NCBI RefSeq assembly: GCF_009796285.1
Contig: NZ_CP047020.1
Span: forward strand, 744,001-808,000
Reading direction: 5' to 3'
From: Streptomyces broussonetiae
GTDB lineage: Bacteria > Actinomycetota > Actinomycetes > Streptomycetales > Streptomycetaceae
DNA length: 64,000 nucleotides
The notes under the pieces are model-generated. The model saw only the letters and a list, made by a program, of their open reading frames with translations, had not been told where the DNA came from and ran no database searches. Within the stretch, counting starts at the first letter, position 1. The number at the start of each line of letters is the position of its first letter. Below, one piece after another: positions 1 through 8,778 of the stretch. The translations under genes and the position numbers were made by a program.

Positions 1-39
1 CTGGATCGGCCCGATACCGCATGAGTATCGTTGCTGGCC

Positions 40-891
40 ATGGAGGTACGTACGCTGCGCTATTTCGTGGCTGTCGCTGAGGAACTCCACTTCGGCCGTG
101 CTGCGGCCCGGCTTCACATGAGCCAGCCACCGCTGAGCCGGGCCGTCAAGCGGTTGGAGACCGACATCGGCGCCACCTTGCTGCACCGCTCCGCCGCAGG
201 TGTCGCGCTCACCCCAGCCGGGGCGCTGCTACTCGACGAGGCACGTGTCCTGCTCGACCGGGTCGACAGCGTGCGGCTGCGCGTGGCCGCGGCAGCCGGA
301 CCCGCGACCCTCACCGTCGGCATCCTGAGCGACAGCGCCGATCCTGGGGCGACACGGCTGGCCGCCTCGTACCGCCGACGGTATCCAGGCGTCGAGGTCC
401 ACGTCCGTGAGACCGACCTGACCGATCCGACCTGCGGACTACGCGCCGGACTCGTCGACGTCGCCTTGACCCGGGGGCCGTTCGACGAGACAGGGCTGAC
501 GGTGCGAGAACTGCGCGCCGACCCGGTGGGAGCCGTGCTGCGCGCTGACGACCCACTGGCCGATCACGCTCGTCTGACACTGGCCGACCTGGCCGGCAGA
601 CGTTGGTTCCAGTTCCCGAAGAACACCGATCCGCTCTGGCAGACGTACTGGAACGGCGGAGAACCCCGCGAGGGCCCTGTCGTGCGCGGCGTCCAGGAGT
701 GCTTGCAGGCTGTGCTCTGGAACGGAACCGTCGGTATCGCGCCGCTCGAACACAGCCCGGGCGAGGACTTGGCTGTGGTGCCCGTCATCGACATGGCGCC
801 AAGTCGTGTCGTGACAGCTTGGAAAGAGGGCAACGCGAACCCGTTGATCACGTCGTTCGTCCGGATGGCGATCGCGGCCTACCGCGACTGA
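40..891 (+). CDS. LysR-family transcriptional regulator
   Basis: An intact LysR-type regulator of 283 residues. The N-terminal winged helix-turn-helix (about residues 1-60, with FGRAAARLHMSQPPLSRAVK) is followed by a periplasmic-binding-like effector domain to about residue 280, the usual family length. I chose the ATG at 40 because the family normally begins M-E-x-R-x-L-R-Y-F; a TTG three codons earlier is also in frame. No clear ribosome binding site is visible, so the true start may differ or the transcript may be leaderless. LysR proteins usually control a divergent neighbour, but anything upstream lies outside the window, so the target is unknown. Confidence 0.85.
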   Translation: MEVRTLRYFVAVAEELHFGRAAARLHMSQPPLSRAVKRLETDIGATLLHRSAAGVALTPAGALLLDEARVLLDRVDSVRLRVAAAAGPATLTVGILSDSADPGATRLAASYRRRYPGVEVHVRETDLTDPTCGLRAGLVDVALTRGPFDETGLTVRELRADPVGAVLRADDPLADHARLTLADLAGRRWFQFPKNTDPLWQTYWNGGEPREGPVVRGVQECLQAVLWNGTVGIAPLEHSPGEDLAVVPVIDMAPSRVVTAWKEGNANPLITSFVRMAIAAYRD

Positions 892-958
892 ACCACTCCC
901 CCGCCCCCTGTTCGAGAGCGACACCGGACGCCTGTGGCTACGGTCGTCTGGGCCTGGG

Positions 959-1480
959 TCAGTAGGCGGAGTTGACGTTGTCGATGGAGCCGTAGCGGTG
1001 GGCGGCGTAGTTGGCGGCTGCAGTGATGTTGGCGACGGGGTCGGTGACGCTGTGGGCGGTGCCGGTGACGTGGTAGGCGTTGAAGGTGGGGTCGATGACC
1101 TGGAGCAGGCCCTTGGAGGGGGTGCCCTTCTGCGCGTTGACGTCCCAGTTGTTCTGGGCGGCGGGGTTGCCGCCGGACTCGCGCATGATGTTGCGCTTGA
1201 GGCCCTCGTAGCTGCCCGGGATGCCCTTGGCCTTCATGATCTGCAGGGACTGCTTGATCCAGCCGTCGAGGTTGCTGCCGGAGCCGGTCCTGGTCTGGGC
1301 GGTGGTGGTGCGGCTGTATCCGGCGGTGGCCTTGACCGTGTGGGCGGTGGGTGCCTGCGTGGCCTCGGCGGCCTGTGCGGTGGCCGGCATCAGGGTGATG
1401 GCGGCGGCGGCGCAGCCGGTGGTGGCCAGGCCGGTGACGACGAGGGTGCGCAGGCGGGCGGTGCGAGTGGTCATGGTCAT
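959..1480 (-). CDS. secreted SLT-domain lytic transglycosylase, copy A
   Basis: A 173-residue secreted protein. Residues 1-38 form a signal peptide (basic start, hydrophobic core, cleavage near ATAQA). Residues 39-70 are a Thr/Ala-rich linker. Residues 71-173 are a soluble-lytic-transglycosylase-like fold with the catalytic glutamate in MRESGGNP (E101) and the GLLQVIDPTF and NYAAHRYGS motifs of actinobacterial SLT proteins such as the Swl cell-wall hydrolases. It should cleave peptidoglycan glycan strands outside the membrane during growth or spore germination (family knowledge). Identical in sequence to the products at 7737-8258 and 11078-11599. It is preceded by a leader of over 200 bp with two palindromes. 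Confidence 0.85.
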   Translation of the reverse strand: MTMTTRTARLRTLVVTGLATTGCAAAAITLMPATAQAAEATQAPTAHTVKATAGYSRTTTAQTRTGSGSNLDGWIKQSLQIMKAKGIPGSYEGLKRNIMRESGGNPAAQNNWDVNAQKGTPSKGLLQVIDPTFNAYHVTGTAHSVTDPVANITAAANYAAHRYGSIDNVNSAY

Positions 1481-1667
1481 GCGTCAGTAACTTTCCGCTG
1501 GGGGACATCGTCGGCGCCGGCCCTGCTGGGGGCTGCGCGGGGGCCTGTAGGGGGCCCTGGTGCGTGAGCAGGAGTGGGTGGAGGTGGCCGGGGGTTCCGG
1601 CTGGTGTCCATCGCCTGGCTCCCGGCGACGACAGCAATGTTTAGCGACCGGCCGGGCGGGGCGCAAT

Positions 1668-1798
1668 GATGTGACGTACTACCCCACATCGGAGAAATGC
1701 CCGTTATGGTCCGCTATGCGGCTTTCATGTCCTGTTCAGGGCGTTCCCGTCCTACGATCCCGGATCGGATGTGATGTGCCTCCTATGGGTCACATCAC
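1668..1798. promoter_or_regulatory. paired GATGTG/CACATC palindromes upstream of transglycosylase A
   Basis: Two inverted repeats with the same half-site lie upstream of the minus-strand gene: GATGTG-N11-CACATC at 1668-1690 and GTGATGTG-N12-CACATCAC at 1771-1798. The matching half-sites and spacing suggest a dimeric regulator binding twice. No promoter was assigned with certainty. Between the proximal site and the start codon is a leader of about 190 bases, long enough for an RNA element. Confidence 0.5.
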
Positions 1799-1814
1799 GC
1801 GATCAAGCCCCTCA

Positions 1815-2219
1815 AACCCGCTCGGACGTCCCTGATCGCCTCGACCCTGGCCGCGGACCCACTGAAGAAGGTCGCCGAACTCAGCAGCTCACCGGGCCGC
1901 CTCCAGCCCTACAGACCCTGACCGAACTCGCCGGGGCCGCCCCCAGACCTACGGCGAGCACGTGACGACCGCCGGACGCGGCTGACCAGAGAACGCCGGG
2001 AACGTCGCCGACGCGACAGGAAGCAAGCCGCCGCGAAGCCCATGCCAGAGCACACTCCGTAAACTCGGGGCCTCGTGCCGTCAGCAGGACCACCGACGTA
2101 CTCATGAACCTCGACAGGCCGGCACGTCGGCACGTTGATATGTCGGCAGATCGGCACGTCGGGAGCGTGTGCGCCGCTGTCCGTCCTGACCACTGGCACC
2201 ACCGCCGATCAAGCCGGGG
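1815..2219. other. no convincing gene
   Basis: About 400 bases with no gene I can support. Short frames end in basic peptides such as one from about 1981 to 2062 that resembles the tail of an unidentified protein, so this may be the scrap of a lost gene. No RNA gene or strong hairpin was seen. Confidence 0.4.
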
Positions 2220-3137
2220 CTACGGCCGGAGCACGATCTTGCCGTGGGTGTGTTGCCGTTCGAGCTCGCGGAACGCGTCCTGCACCTGGTCCAGCGGGTA
2301 GGTGCGGGCAATCGGGACCTCAAGTTCCCCGCGCGCGGCGAGACGGGCGAGTTGGCCGAGCACAACCGCGCACGCAGCCGAGCCTTCTCCATAGGTCCGC
2401 GCACCGACCTTGGCCGCGGCCCGCCAACCGCGGATCGTGTTGATCCGCTCAGGCCGCACGCCCAACTCCACTGCCAGCTCCACGTAGCCGTCGCCGTACG
2501 TGTCGATGAACGCGTCGACGTGCCCGCCGGCAGCCTGCCGAATCCGCTCGGCCATGCCATCTCCGTACTCGACCGGGATGACACCACGGCCCTTCAACCA
2601 GGCGTGGTTCCGCTCGCTTGCCAGTCCGATGACCGTGGCACCGTGCCGCCTCGCGAGCTGCACGGCCAGAGACCCGACGCCACCCGCCGCACCGGACACC
2701 ACGACCGTGTCGGCCGGTCCGGGGTCCACCGCGAACACGGTGGCGTATGCGGTCGTGCCGGCCACGTACAACGACCCGGCCACAGCCCAGGGCAAACCCT
2801 CAGGACGGGAGACCACGTTCACGTCGTCGACCGCGACGAACTCCGCGTGGCTCGCTCTGTTGTGGGTGAAACCCAGAACCTCATCGCCCACTGCGAAGCC
2901 GCGCACCTCAGAGCCGGCCTCCACCACGACGCCGGCCAGATCGCTTCCCTGCCCGGAGGGGAACCTTGCCGGCCAGCGCGCGTGCAGCGAGCCGTCACGG
3001 ATGTGCGCCTCGCCGGGCTGGATCCCGGCCGCGCGAACCTCGACCAGCACCTGCCCGGGGCCCGGCACCGGACGCTCGACCTCCTCCACCCGCAGCACAT
3101 CGATGCCGCCGTACGCGTGGAACCGCACTGCCTTCAT
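2220..3137 (-). CDS. NADP-dependent zinc-free MDR oxidoreductase (quinone oxidoreductase type)
   Basis: A 305-residue medium-chain dehydrogenase/reductase. The start MKAVRFHAYGG and the GroES-like domain (residues 1-120) are typical of quinone oxidoreductases. The nucleotide-binding motif GAAGGVGSLAVQLA lies near residue 150. No catalytic or structural zinc cysteines are seen, which fits the quinone oxidoreductase branch. It probably reduces a quinone or enone with NADPH in the cytosol; the substrate cannot be told. It stands alone on its strand. Confidence 0.85.
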   Translation of the reverse strand: MKAVRFHAYGGIDVLRVEEVERPVPGPGQVLVEVRAAGIQPGEAHIRDGSLHARWPARFPSGQGSDLAGVVVEAGSEVRGFAVGDEVLGFTHNRASHAEFVAVDDVNVVSRPEGLPWAVAGSLYVAGTTAYATVFAVDPGPADTVVVSGAAGGVGSLAVQLARRHGATVIGLASERNHAWLKGRGVIPVEYGDGMAERIRQAAGGHVDAFIDTYGDGYVELAVELGVRPERINTIRGWRAAAKVGARTYGEGSAACAVVLGQLARLAARGELEVPIARTYPLDQVQDAFRELERQHTHGKIVLRP

Positions 3138-3292
3138 TGCGTGATCACCGCACTTCCTCGCTCAAGAAGCCCTGGACGGCCACGCCCCGGATGGCCACAC
3201 ATCGACCGTGCCGGCACATTCAACTACTCAGAAACAGAGCCATATTCCCAGACGCACCCGTCCACGGCGACGCCACGGTGCTGCCGACATGG

Positions 3293-4057
3293 CTATGCGA
3301 GGTGGATCAGGAGCGCGTCGAGTGCACCGGTCAGGGCCTGGGAGTTGACCTGGTCGAACCAGGTGGTCCGGATGCGTTCGTTGCTTCCGTTCGGGGTCTC
3401 GTGGTCTGCTGCGAGTTGGTGCAGGGAGCGGGTCTCGTCGCTCAGGGAGCGGCCCACGCCCTGGAAGAGGCTGCGGACGTAGCGGTCCGCGTCCTCGGGG
3501 GCGATGCCCTGGCCGGCGGCCCACGACGTGAGCGTGGCGAGATACGCGTAGTGGGTGGTCAGTGTCCCGGTCAGCGCGGAGAAGACGTTGAAGGCGGCCT
3601 CGTCCGCGACCGGGAGCACCCCGCCCAAGCGATCGAAGAAGGAGTTCACCTCGGGGTGCGAGGGGTACACCACTGTGACGGAGCGGCGTTCGCGGATGGC
3701 CGGCAGGGGGATGGCCCGTACCAGTGGGACGCCGGCGGCGAGTGTCCTGCGCAGGTCGTCGTTGCCGACGCCGGCCATCACGTTGACCACGATCTTGTCG
3801 TCGTCCACCCGCACTCCGGCCAGGGCATCGCGCCAGTCCTGGCGCCGTACGGCGATGATCACCAGCTCGGAGCGGTCCACCACCTCCTGGTTGTCGACGC
3901 ATACCCGTACGCCCTCGTAGCGCTCGGACAGCTCCGCGGTCGCGCGGGCGCCCCGGGGGGAGAGGAAGACCTCTGTCGACTCGTCGCCTCCGTGACGCAG
4001 GCTCGTCACGATGGCCCGACCGATCTCTCCCACACCGATGATGCCGATGCGTTTCAC
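3293..4057 (-). CDS. pyrroline-5-carboxylate reductase-family protein
   Basis: A 254-residue NAD(P)-binding protein. It opens with the Rossmann motif KRIGIIGVGEIGRAI. The middle (VNVMAGVGNDDLRRTL) and the C-terminal helical domain (TPNGSNE) follow the layout of ProC. The ProC signature around the substrate site is not well kept, so this may be a paralogue acting on another imino acid rather than the housekeeping proline enzyme. I chose the GTG at 4057 because GGAGG lies a few bases upstream; longer frames start 21 codons earlier without such a site. Confidence 0.75.
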   Translation of the reverse strand: MKRIGIIGVGEIGRAIVTSLRHGGDESTEVFLSPRGARATAELSERYEGVRVCVDNQEVVDRSELVIIAVRRQDWRDALAGVRVDDDKIVVNVMAGVGNDDLRRTLAAGVPLVRAIPLPAIRERRSVTVVYPSHPEVNSFFDRLGGVLPVADEAAFNVFSALTGTLTTHYAYLATLTSWAAGQGIAPEDADRYVRSLFQGVGRSLSDETRSLHQLAADHETPNGSNERIRTTWFDQVNSQALTGALDALLIHLA

Positions 4058-4181
4058 TGTGCCTTCCTCCCTGGTGCGTGGTGCCATCGGAGTGCCTTCC
4101 CTCGAGTCATATCGAGTCATGCGGCGAGGACATCTCGCAAGGGCCCGACGAACTCCGCCCGCGCATGCCCGACTCCGGGTC

Positions 4182-4586
4182 TCATTGGTCGATCGTGCCG
4201 ATGCCGTGGTCGCCGTATCGCGCCCCTTGAGCGCCAGTGGTGGGGACGGCAGCGTCGATGCGGCCGAGGTCGGTCGTGGTCAGCTGCAGGTCGAGGGTGG
4301 CCAGGTTGTCGCGCAGGTGCGGGCGGCACGAGCTGCCGGGGATGGGGATGACGTCGCTGCCGCGTGTGGGGAGCCAGGCCAGGGCGACCTGGGCGTTGAC
4401 GTTCTTGGCCGCGGCGAGTTGCGTGAGGGCGTCGACGACGGCGGGGTTGGCCTTGAGGTTGTCGCCGGTGCAGCGGGGCGCGGCGGCGTGGAAATCGCCA
4501 CTGTCGTACGAGGTGGTGGCGCGGACGGCTCCGGTGAGCAGGCCGCGGCCGAGGGGGCTGTAGGCGCTCAAGGTATGGGTGTACAA
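4182..4586 (-). pseudogene. aldo/keto reductase, C-terminal remnant
   Basis: The frame encodes only the last 130 or so residues of an aldo/keto reductase: AYSPLGRGLLTG, the region LAWLPTRGSDVIPIPG and the terminal helices. The N-terminal two thirds, with the catalytic Tyr/Lys, are missing. The remnant starts 10 bases from the end of the adjacent hydrolase gene, so a deletion between them probably removed the rest. Confidence 0.75.
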
Positions 4587-4596
4587 AGGACCTCCG

Positions 4597-5556
4597 TCAC
4601 TTGGCCAGGGTCGCGCGAAGGAACGCGAGGATCTCCGCCTGGGCGGCTCCGGCCTGCGGTTCCACTCCCGGCAGGGTGAGGAATGCGTGCCTGGCGCCCG
4701 GGTATTCGGTCAGCCGCACGGACGTCCCGGCGGCCCGCAGCCGATCGGCGTAGCGGCGGCCGTGATCGGCGACCGCATCCTTGGTAGGCACCACGAGCAG
4801 CGTCGGAGCGAGCCCGCTCAGGTCGTCCGCGTAGAGCGGCGAGAATGCCCGGGCGTCCGTTCCCGTGGGGACGGCGAGCCGCTGCAGGAGTCGAAGTTGC
4901 GGCAGGGCGCGGGTCGGGCTGTAGGCGTACTCGGCGATCGAGGGGTAGTCGTACATCGTGTCGGTCACATCTACCGCGGGGTTGACCAACACCTGCGCCA
5001 CCAGGCGCAGACCCTCCTCCCTGGCCCGGATCGCCGTCAGGGCGCTGACGAGTGCGCCGAAGCTCTCGCCGAAGACGGCCGTGCGCGCCGGGTCGATACC
5101 CCACTGGGCAGCGTGCTGCACCACGTGCCGCAGCACGTCCCAGCCGTCGTCGGCGGCGTTCGCGAGTGGACTGTCCGGGGCGATGAGGCGGTGTTCGACC
5201 GAGACGACGAGCGCGGGCAGTCGGACCGCGAGGTGACTGTTGGTCCAGTCGCACTGCACCGCCGTGCCCACGAAGCTGCCTCCGTGGACATGGACCACGA
5301 GTGGCAGGTCGGTTCGGGCGGCGTCGGCGTCACCCGTCGACGCCGGCCGGTACACCCGGACCGGGACGTCGCGCCCGGGCAGCGCGACCTTACGCCACTC
5401 GATCGCGGCGCCGGGGTCCGGCTCCCCGATGATCGCCCGCGCCTCGTCGGATGCCCGGAAGCGGTTCTCCGCTTCGCGATAGGCGATCAGTTCCGCGGTT
5501 GTCAACGCCTCGAAGTCCGGCTCCGGCGGGCGTGTCACAGCTGTGGTCCGGTTCAT
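4597..5556 (-). CDS. alpha/beta hydrolase, hormone-sensitive-lipase-like esterase
   Basis: A 319-residue esterase. It has the oxyanion-hole motif HGGS near residue 85, the nucleophile elbow GESFG near residue 165, a late D-x-x-x-D region and the catalytic His in PGARHAFL close to the C-terminus. These are hallmarks of the HSL/bH esterase family acting on short-chain esters or lactones. The ATG at 5556 is preceded by a GGGGAG ribosome site. It is divergent from a TetR regulator, with a perfect palindrome between them, so it is probably the repressor's target. Confidence 0.85.
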   Translation of the reverse strand: MNRTTAVTRPPEPDFEALTTAELIAYREAENRFRASDEARAIIGEPDPGAAIEWRKVALPGRDVPVRVYRPASTGDADAARTDLPLVVHVHGGSFVGTAVQCDWTNSHLAVRLPALVVSVEHRLIAPDSPLANAADDGWDVLRHVVQHAAQWGIDPARTAVFGESFGALVSALTAIRAREEGLRLVAQVLVNPAVDVTDTMYDYPSIAEYAYSPTRALPQLRLLQRLAVPTGTDARAFSPLYADDLSGLAPTLLVVPTKDAVADHGRRYADRLRAAGTSVRLTEYPGARHAFLTLPGVEPQAGAAQAEILAFLRATLAK

Positions 5557-5614
5557 GTCTGCGTCTCCCCTTCTTCTCCCGGCCTTGCCTTCCGGCAGGC
5601 ACGCGTCCTTAGTA

Positions 5615-5631
5615 TGCACGCGCTGCGTGCA
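5615..5631. promoter_or_regulatory. palindromic operator between esterase and TetR gene
   Basis: TGCACGC-GCT-GCGTGCA is a perfect 7-bp inverted repeat in the 120-bp gap between the divergent esterase and TetR genes. Position and symmetry fit a TetR dimer site controlling both promoters. Confidence 0.6.
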
Positions 5632-5676
5632 ACAGCAAGTGCATGGATTAGACTGGGCCCGGACGAGAGGGGCGAA

Positions 5677-6336
5677 ATGGCAGGCCGAAGGCGTTGGGAG
5701 ACCGAGGAGATCCTGGACACGGCGGCGGAACTGCTGCGTACGAGCGACGCCGAGTCGTTCAGCGTGCGCAAGCTCGCGGCGGCGCTCGGGACCGACTCCT
5801 CCAGCCTCTACCGGCACTTCCGCAACAAGACCGAACTGCTTCGCGCGGTCGCCGACCGGATCCTGGCCGCCGCCATGGACGGCTACCGCCCCGAGGGCGA
5901 CTGGAAGCAGCGCATCACTGCCACGGCCCTTCGCCTGCGCGAAGCCTTCGGCCAGCAGCCCCAACTCGCTACGGTCTGGGGACGCTACGCGTCCGGCGGC
6001 ACCGGATCGCGGCTGGTCATGGAAGAGATCCTGCAGTCCCTGCGGGCCTCGGGCCTGTCCGATCAGGAGATCCCGCCGCGGTACCACCGGATCGTGGTCC
6101 TCCTCGCCGCGTTGATCGCCGCCGAGGCCGGCGTCAGCACCATCACCGCCGAAGAGTACGAACAGGGCATGGAGCAGTTCCGTGTCGCAGTGCTGGGCGC
6201 CGACCCCGAACGCTTTCCCGCCCTGGCCCACTACGCCCGCGGCATCCGCCCCCTCGGTGCAGACCGCCGCACCGCGTTCGAGGAGATCCTCGCCGCCCAC
6301 CTCGCCCACATCGAGGCTGCGATCTGCCCGAGCTAG
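5677..6336 (+). CDS. TetR-family transcriptional regulator
   Basis: A 219-residue TetR-type repressor. The helix-turn-helix (residues 12-55) includes FSVRKLAAALGTDSSSLYRH. The C-terminal part is an all-helical ligand and dimer domain. The ATG at 5677 is preceded by GAGAGGGG. It is divergent from the esterase gene, and the palindrome at 5615-5631 is its likely operator. The ligand may be the esterase substrate or product, which is inference. Confidence 0.9.
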   Translation: MAGRRRWETEEILDTAAELLRTSDAESFSVRKLAAALGTDSSSLYRHFRNKTELLRAVADRILAAAMDGYRPEGDWKQRITATALRLREAFGQQPQLATVWGRYASGGTGSRLVMEEILQSLRASGLSDQEIPPRYHRIVVLLAALIAAEAGVSTITAEEYEQGMEQFRVAVLGADPERFPALAHYARGIRPLGADRRTAFEEILAAHLAHIEAAICPS

Positions 6337-6465
6337 GCGACCTCCTGCCGGTCACCGGTCCGTGGGCGACCTGAGGGCGCTTTCGGTCAGCGTCAGATGC
6401 GATGGGTCCGTTGCCGCGGATGCGAGGTCGCACGAGGCCGTCGAGGCCTCGGCACGGCCACGTCC

Positions 6466-6500
6466 CAGGCGGATGAGGACCAGGCGGATGAGGACCAGGC
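6466..6500. repeat. short tandem repeat, 15-bp unit
   Basis: The unit CAGGCGGATGAGGAC occurs twice in tandem, followed by a further five bases of a third unit, in the gap upstream of a decayed DUF2332 gene. Confidence 0.8.
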
Positions 6501-6564
6501 CGCGCTCGCCCAACGCCCCTACGAAGCTCAACTGCTCGGCAGGGAGGCCGGTTTACCTCTTCCA

Positions 6565-7325
6565 ATGGCTAGAATCATCGCGATACCAGGACCGACCGCA
6601 GGACGCGTCGCACCCACGGACAGGACCCGGACACTCGCTCAGGTGCACCGGCGCTTCGGTGAGGTCGACGCCGTCGGAACCTCGCCGCTGTACGAGCGCG
6701 TCGCCGTCGCCGTGCGCGAGTCCGACGAGGCGCTGCGCGCCATCGAGACGGCGCCTGCGCGCAAGCGGCACCCCCGTCTTCGATCGTGGGAGATCGGCCC
6801 ATACCGATGCGGGCGATCCCCCAGGTCGTCGCCCGCATCGGCATCGACGTCGATCCGGTCGACGTGACCGCCGCGGACGACGCCCGATGGTTGCGCGCCT
6901 GCCTGTGGCCCGATCAGCCGGGGCGGGTCGCAAAGCTGGAAGCGGAGATGGCGTTGGTGGCGGCGGCGCCTCCGCTACTGCTGCACGGTGACGCCGACGA
7001 AGTGTTGCCCGACGCCTTCGCCCGTGTGCCCGCGGACGTCCTGCCTGTCGTCACCACGACATGGGCACTGTCGCGCTTCCCGCTCGAGGGCCGCCTGCGC
7101 TTCCTGCATCGCCTCGACGAAGCGGCGGCCGACCGGGCAGTGGCGTGGGTGTCAGCAGAAGGGGTCGGAGTCGCCCCGACGATAACGACACTGGGCGATC
7201 GCCGAGCCTCTGGCCACAGCATCATCGGTCTGGCGGTGTTCGACTGGTCGGCTCAGCGCGCCGAGGCCATTGGCCGCTGCTGGTCGCGGGGCCGCATGTT
7301 GGCGTGGCCGGCAGACTCCCGTTGA
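6565..7325 (+). pseudogene. DUF2332-family protein, internally deleted and frameshifted
   Basis: The first part (from the ATG at 6565) matches the DUF2332 N-terminus with SPLYERVAVAVRESDEAL and APARKRHP. The last part (about 6800-7325) matches its C-terminus with GIDVDPVDVTAADDARWLR and the closing VFDWSAQRAEAIGRC. The two lie in different frames and about 120 residues of the family's middle are absent. The gene cannot give a full protein. The family's function is unknown. Confidence 0.75.
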
Positions 7326-7478
7326 CCGTGGCGCCGAATCGGCATCGGCATCGGCGGAACCATCCGCCCTACGGGCCGTCCATTTTGGTCCTGGTGGGAG
7401 CGAGGAGAGAGCGGTCCGGGAATGACGATCCGAGCAAGCCACAACGCCGGCTGACCGGTTGCGCAGGCTCGCACACCA

Positions 7479-7580
7479 GCTCACCTGGCGCGGGATCATC
7501 AACTGCGCCCCCGACTCTCGGGGCTCGACGACACCGAATGCCTCTGGGAGCCGGCGGAAGGCTGCTGGTCGCCACGCGCG
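7479..7580 (+). pseudogene. DinB-like protein scrap
   Basis: A short in-frame stretch reading HQLRPRLSGLDDTECLWEP then AEGCWS resembles the early helices of actinobacterial DinB/DUF664-type proteins, thought to be thiol-dependent metalloenzymes. No start codon or remaining domain is found, so it is a remnant. The call rests on recall of the family pattern. Confidence 0.45.
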
Positions 7581-7736
7581 TCCGGCCCGACGGCACAACC
7601 GCGCCGGACCGGCCATGCTGGGACGACGGAGCGACGTCCCCCGGGGCACGCTCGACGGCAGGTAGCCCTTCGCCGACGCGATCTTGCGCGTGACTCGAAA
7701 GGAGCCGCTTGCTCAGACGGCTGTCGGTGGCCTGGG

Positions 7737-8258
7737 TCAGTAGGCGGAGTTGACGTTGTCGATGGAGCCGTAGCGGTGGGCGGCGTAGTTGGCGGCTGCG
7801 GTGATGTTGGCGACGGGGTCGGTGACGCTGTGGGCGGTGCCGGTGACGTGGTAGGCGTTGAAGGTGGGGTCGATGACCTGGAGCAGGCCCTTGGAGGGGG
7901 TGCCCTTCTGCGCGTTGACGTCCCAGTTGTTCTGGGCGGCGGGGTTGCCGCCGGACTCGCGCATGATGTTGCGCTTGAGGCCCTCGTAGCTGCCCGGGAT
8001 GCCCTTGGCCTTCATGATCTGCAGGGACTGCTTGATCCAGCCGTCGAGGTTGCTGCCGGAGCCGGTCCTGGTCTGGGCGGTGGTGGTGCGGCTGTATCCG
8101 GCGGTGGCCTTGACCGTGTGGGCGGTGGGTGCCTGCGTGGCCTCGGCGGCCTGTGCGGTGGCCGGCATCAGGGTGATGGCGGCGGCGGCGCAGCCGGTGG
8201 TGGCCAGGCCGGTGACGACGAGGGTGCGCAGGCGGGCGGTGCGAGTGGTCATGGTCAT
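7737..8258 (-). CDS. secreted SLT-domain lytic transglycosylase, copy B
   Basis: A 173-residue secreted transglycosylase, identical in protein sequence to the copies at 959-1480 and 11078-11599, with the same signal peptide and catalytic E101. The sequence differs from copy A by a silent change near the 3' end and a few bases in the upstream region. Three identical genes would give a higher dose of one cell-wall enzyme, or act as a substrate for recombination. Confidence 0.85.
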   Translation of the reverse strand: MTMTTRTARLRTLVVTGLATTGCAAAAITLMPATAQAAEATQAPTAHTVKATAGYSRTTTAQTRTGSGSNLDGWIKQSLQIMKAKGIPGSYEGLKRNIMRESGGNPAAQNNWDVNAQKGTPSKGLLQVIDPTFNAYHVTGTAHSVTDPVANITAAANYAAHRYGSIDNVNSAY

Positions 8259-8445
8259 GCGTCAGTAACTTTCCGCTGGGGGACATCGTCGGCGCCGGCC
8301 CTGCTGGGGGCTGCGCGGGGGCCTGTAGGGGGCCCTGGTGCGTGAGCAGGAGTGGGTGGAGGTGGCCGGGGGTTCCGGCTGGTGTCCATCGCCTGGCTCC
8401 CGGCGACGACAGCAATGTTTAGCGACCGGCCGGGCGGGGCGCAAT

Positions 8446-8576
8446 GATGTGACGTACTACCCCACATCGGAGAAATGCCCGTTATGGTCCGCTATGCGGC
8501 TTTCACGTCCTGTTCAGGGCGTTCCCGTCCTACGATCCCGGATCGGATGTGATCTGCCTCCTATGGGTCACATCAC
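8446..8576. promoter_or_regulatory. paired palindromes upstream of transglycosylase B
   Basis: Same arrangement as copy A, but the distal site (8549-8576) reads GTGATCTG instead of GTGATGTG in one half, breaking the perfect inverted repeat. The proximal site GATGTG-N11-CACATC (8446-8468) is intact. Copy B may therefore be controlled slightly differently. Confidence 0.45.
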
Positions 8577-8778
8577 GCGATCAAGCCCCTCAGGGGCGGC
8601 AAACACCACCCGACCGAGACCAGATTCCGGACCCCCACCCAAGCCGGGCGTCGCCCGCCCCGACCCGCGCCCAGGCCACCAACGAGCACACGAGGACGAA
8701 GCCCGCAGAAGCCCGGAGAAGCGGACGGGTGCAGTGGAAGACCGCCGAAATGGCGCTTGCCCCGATGGGGTCAGCGGG

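Larger units (their letters stand above)
952..1814. repeat. 863-bp triplicated unit, copy A
   Basis: One of three same-orientation, same-length (863 bp, no indels) near-identical segments. It begins 7 bp beyond the stop codon of the transglycosylase gene and ends upstream of its leader at AAGCCCCTCA. Only a handful of single-base differences separate the copies, all in or upstream of the coding region without changing the protein. Copy A breaks away from copies B and C inside the palindrome GCCCCTCAGGGGC, which B and C retain whole. No transposase or terminal inverted repeat is visible. Confidence 0.95.
7730..8592. repeat. 863-bp triplicated unit, copy B
   Basis: Second copy of the transglycosylase unit. 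Copies B and C also share 8-9 bases on the left (CTGTCGGTG) and about 32 bases on the right, including the palindrome GCCCCTCAGGGGC (8585-8597) and CACCACCCGACCGAGACCAG. This suggests that B and C are more complete duplicates than A. Confidence 0.95.

Noticed and set aside
1481..1690. c-di-AMP (ydaO-type) riboswitch in the transglycosylase leader
   Set aside because: Only the 5' half resembles the consensus from memory; the conserved GGGGTGAATC and 3' elements were not seen, so it is raised as a test rather than called.
2244..3482. 412-codon plus-strand open frame
   Set aside because: Lies opposite the MDR oxidoreductase gene and crosses its start; shadow frame without domain.
7369..8415. 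Long repetitive minus-strand frames over each transglycosylase copy (ends HRHRPQRHRPRRQ-like)
   Set aside because: Out-of-frame reading of the transglycosylase gene with His/Arg/Gln-rich composition; repeated only because the DNA is repeated.
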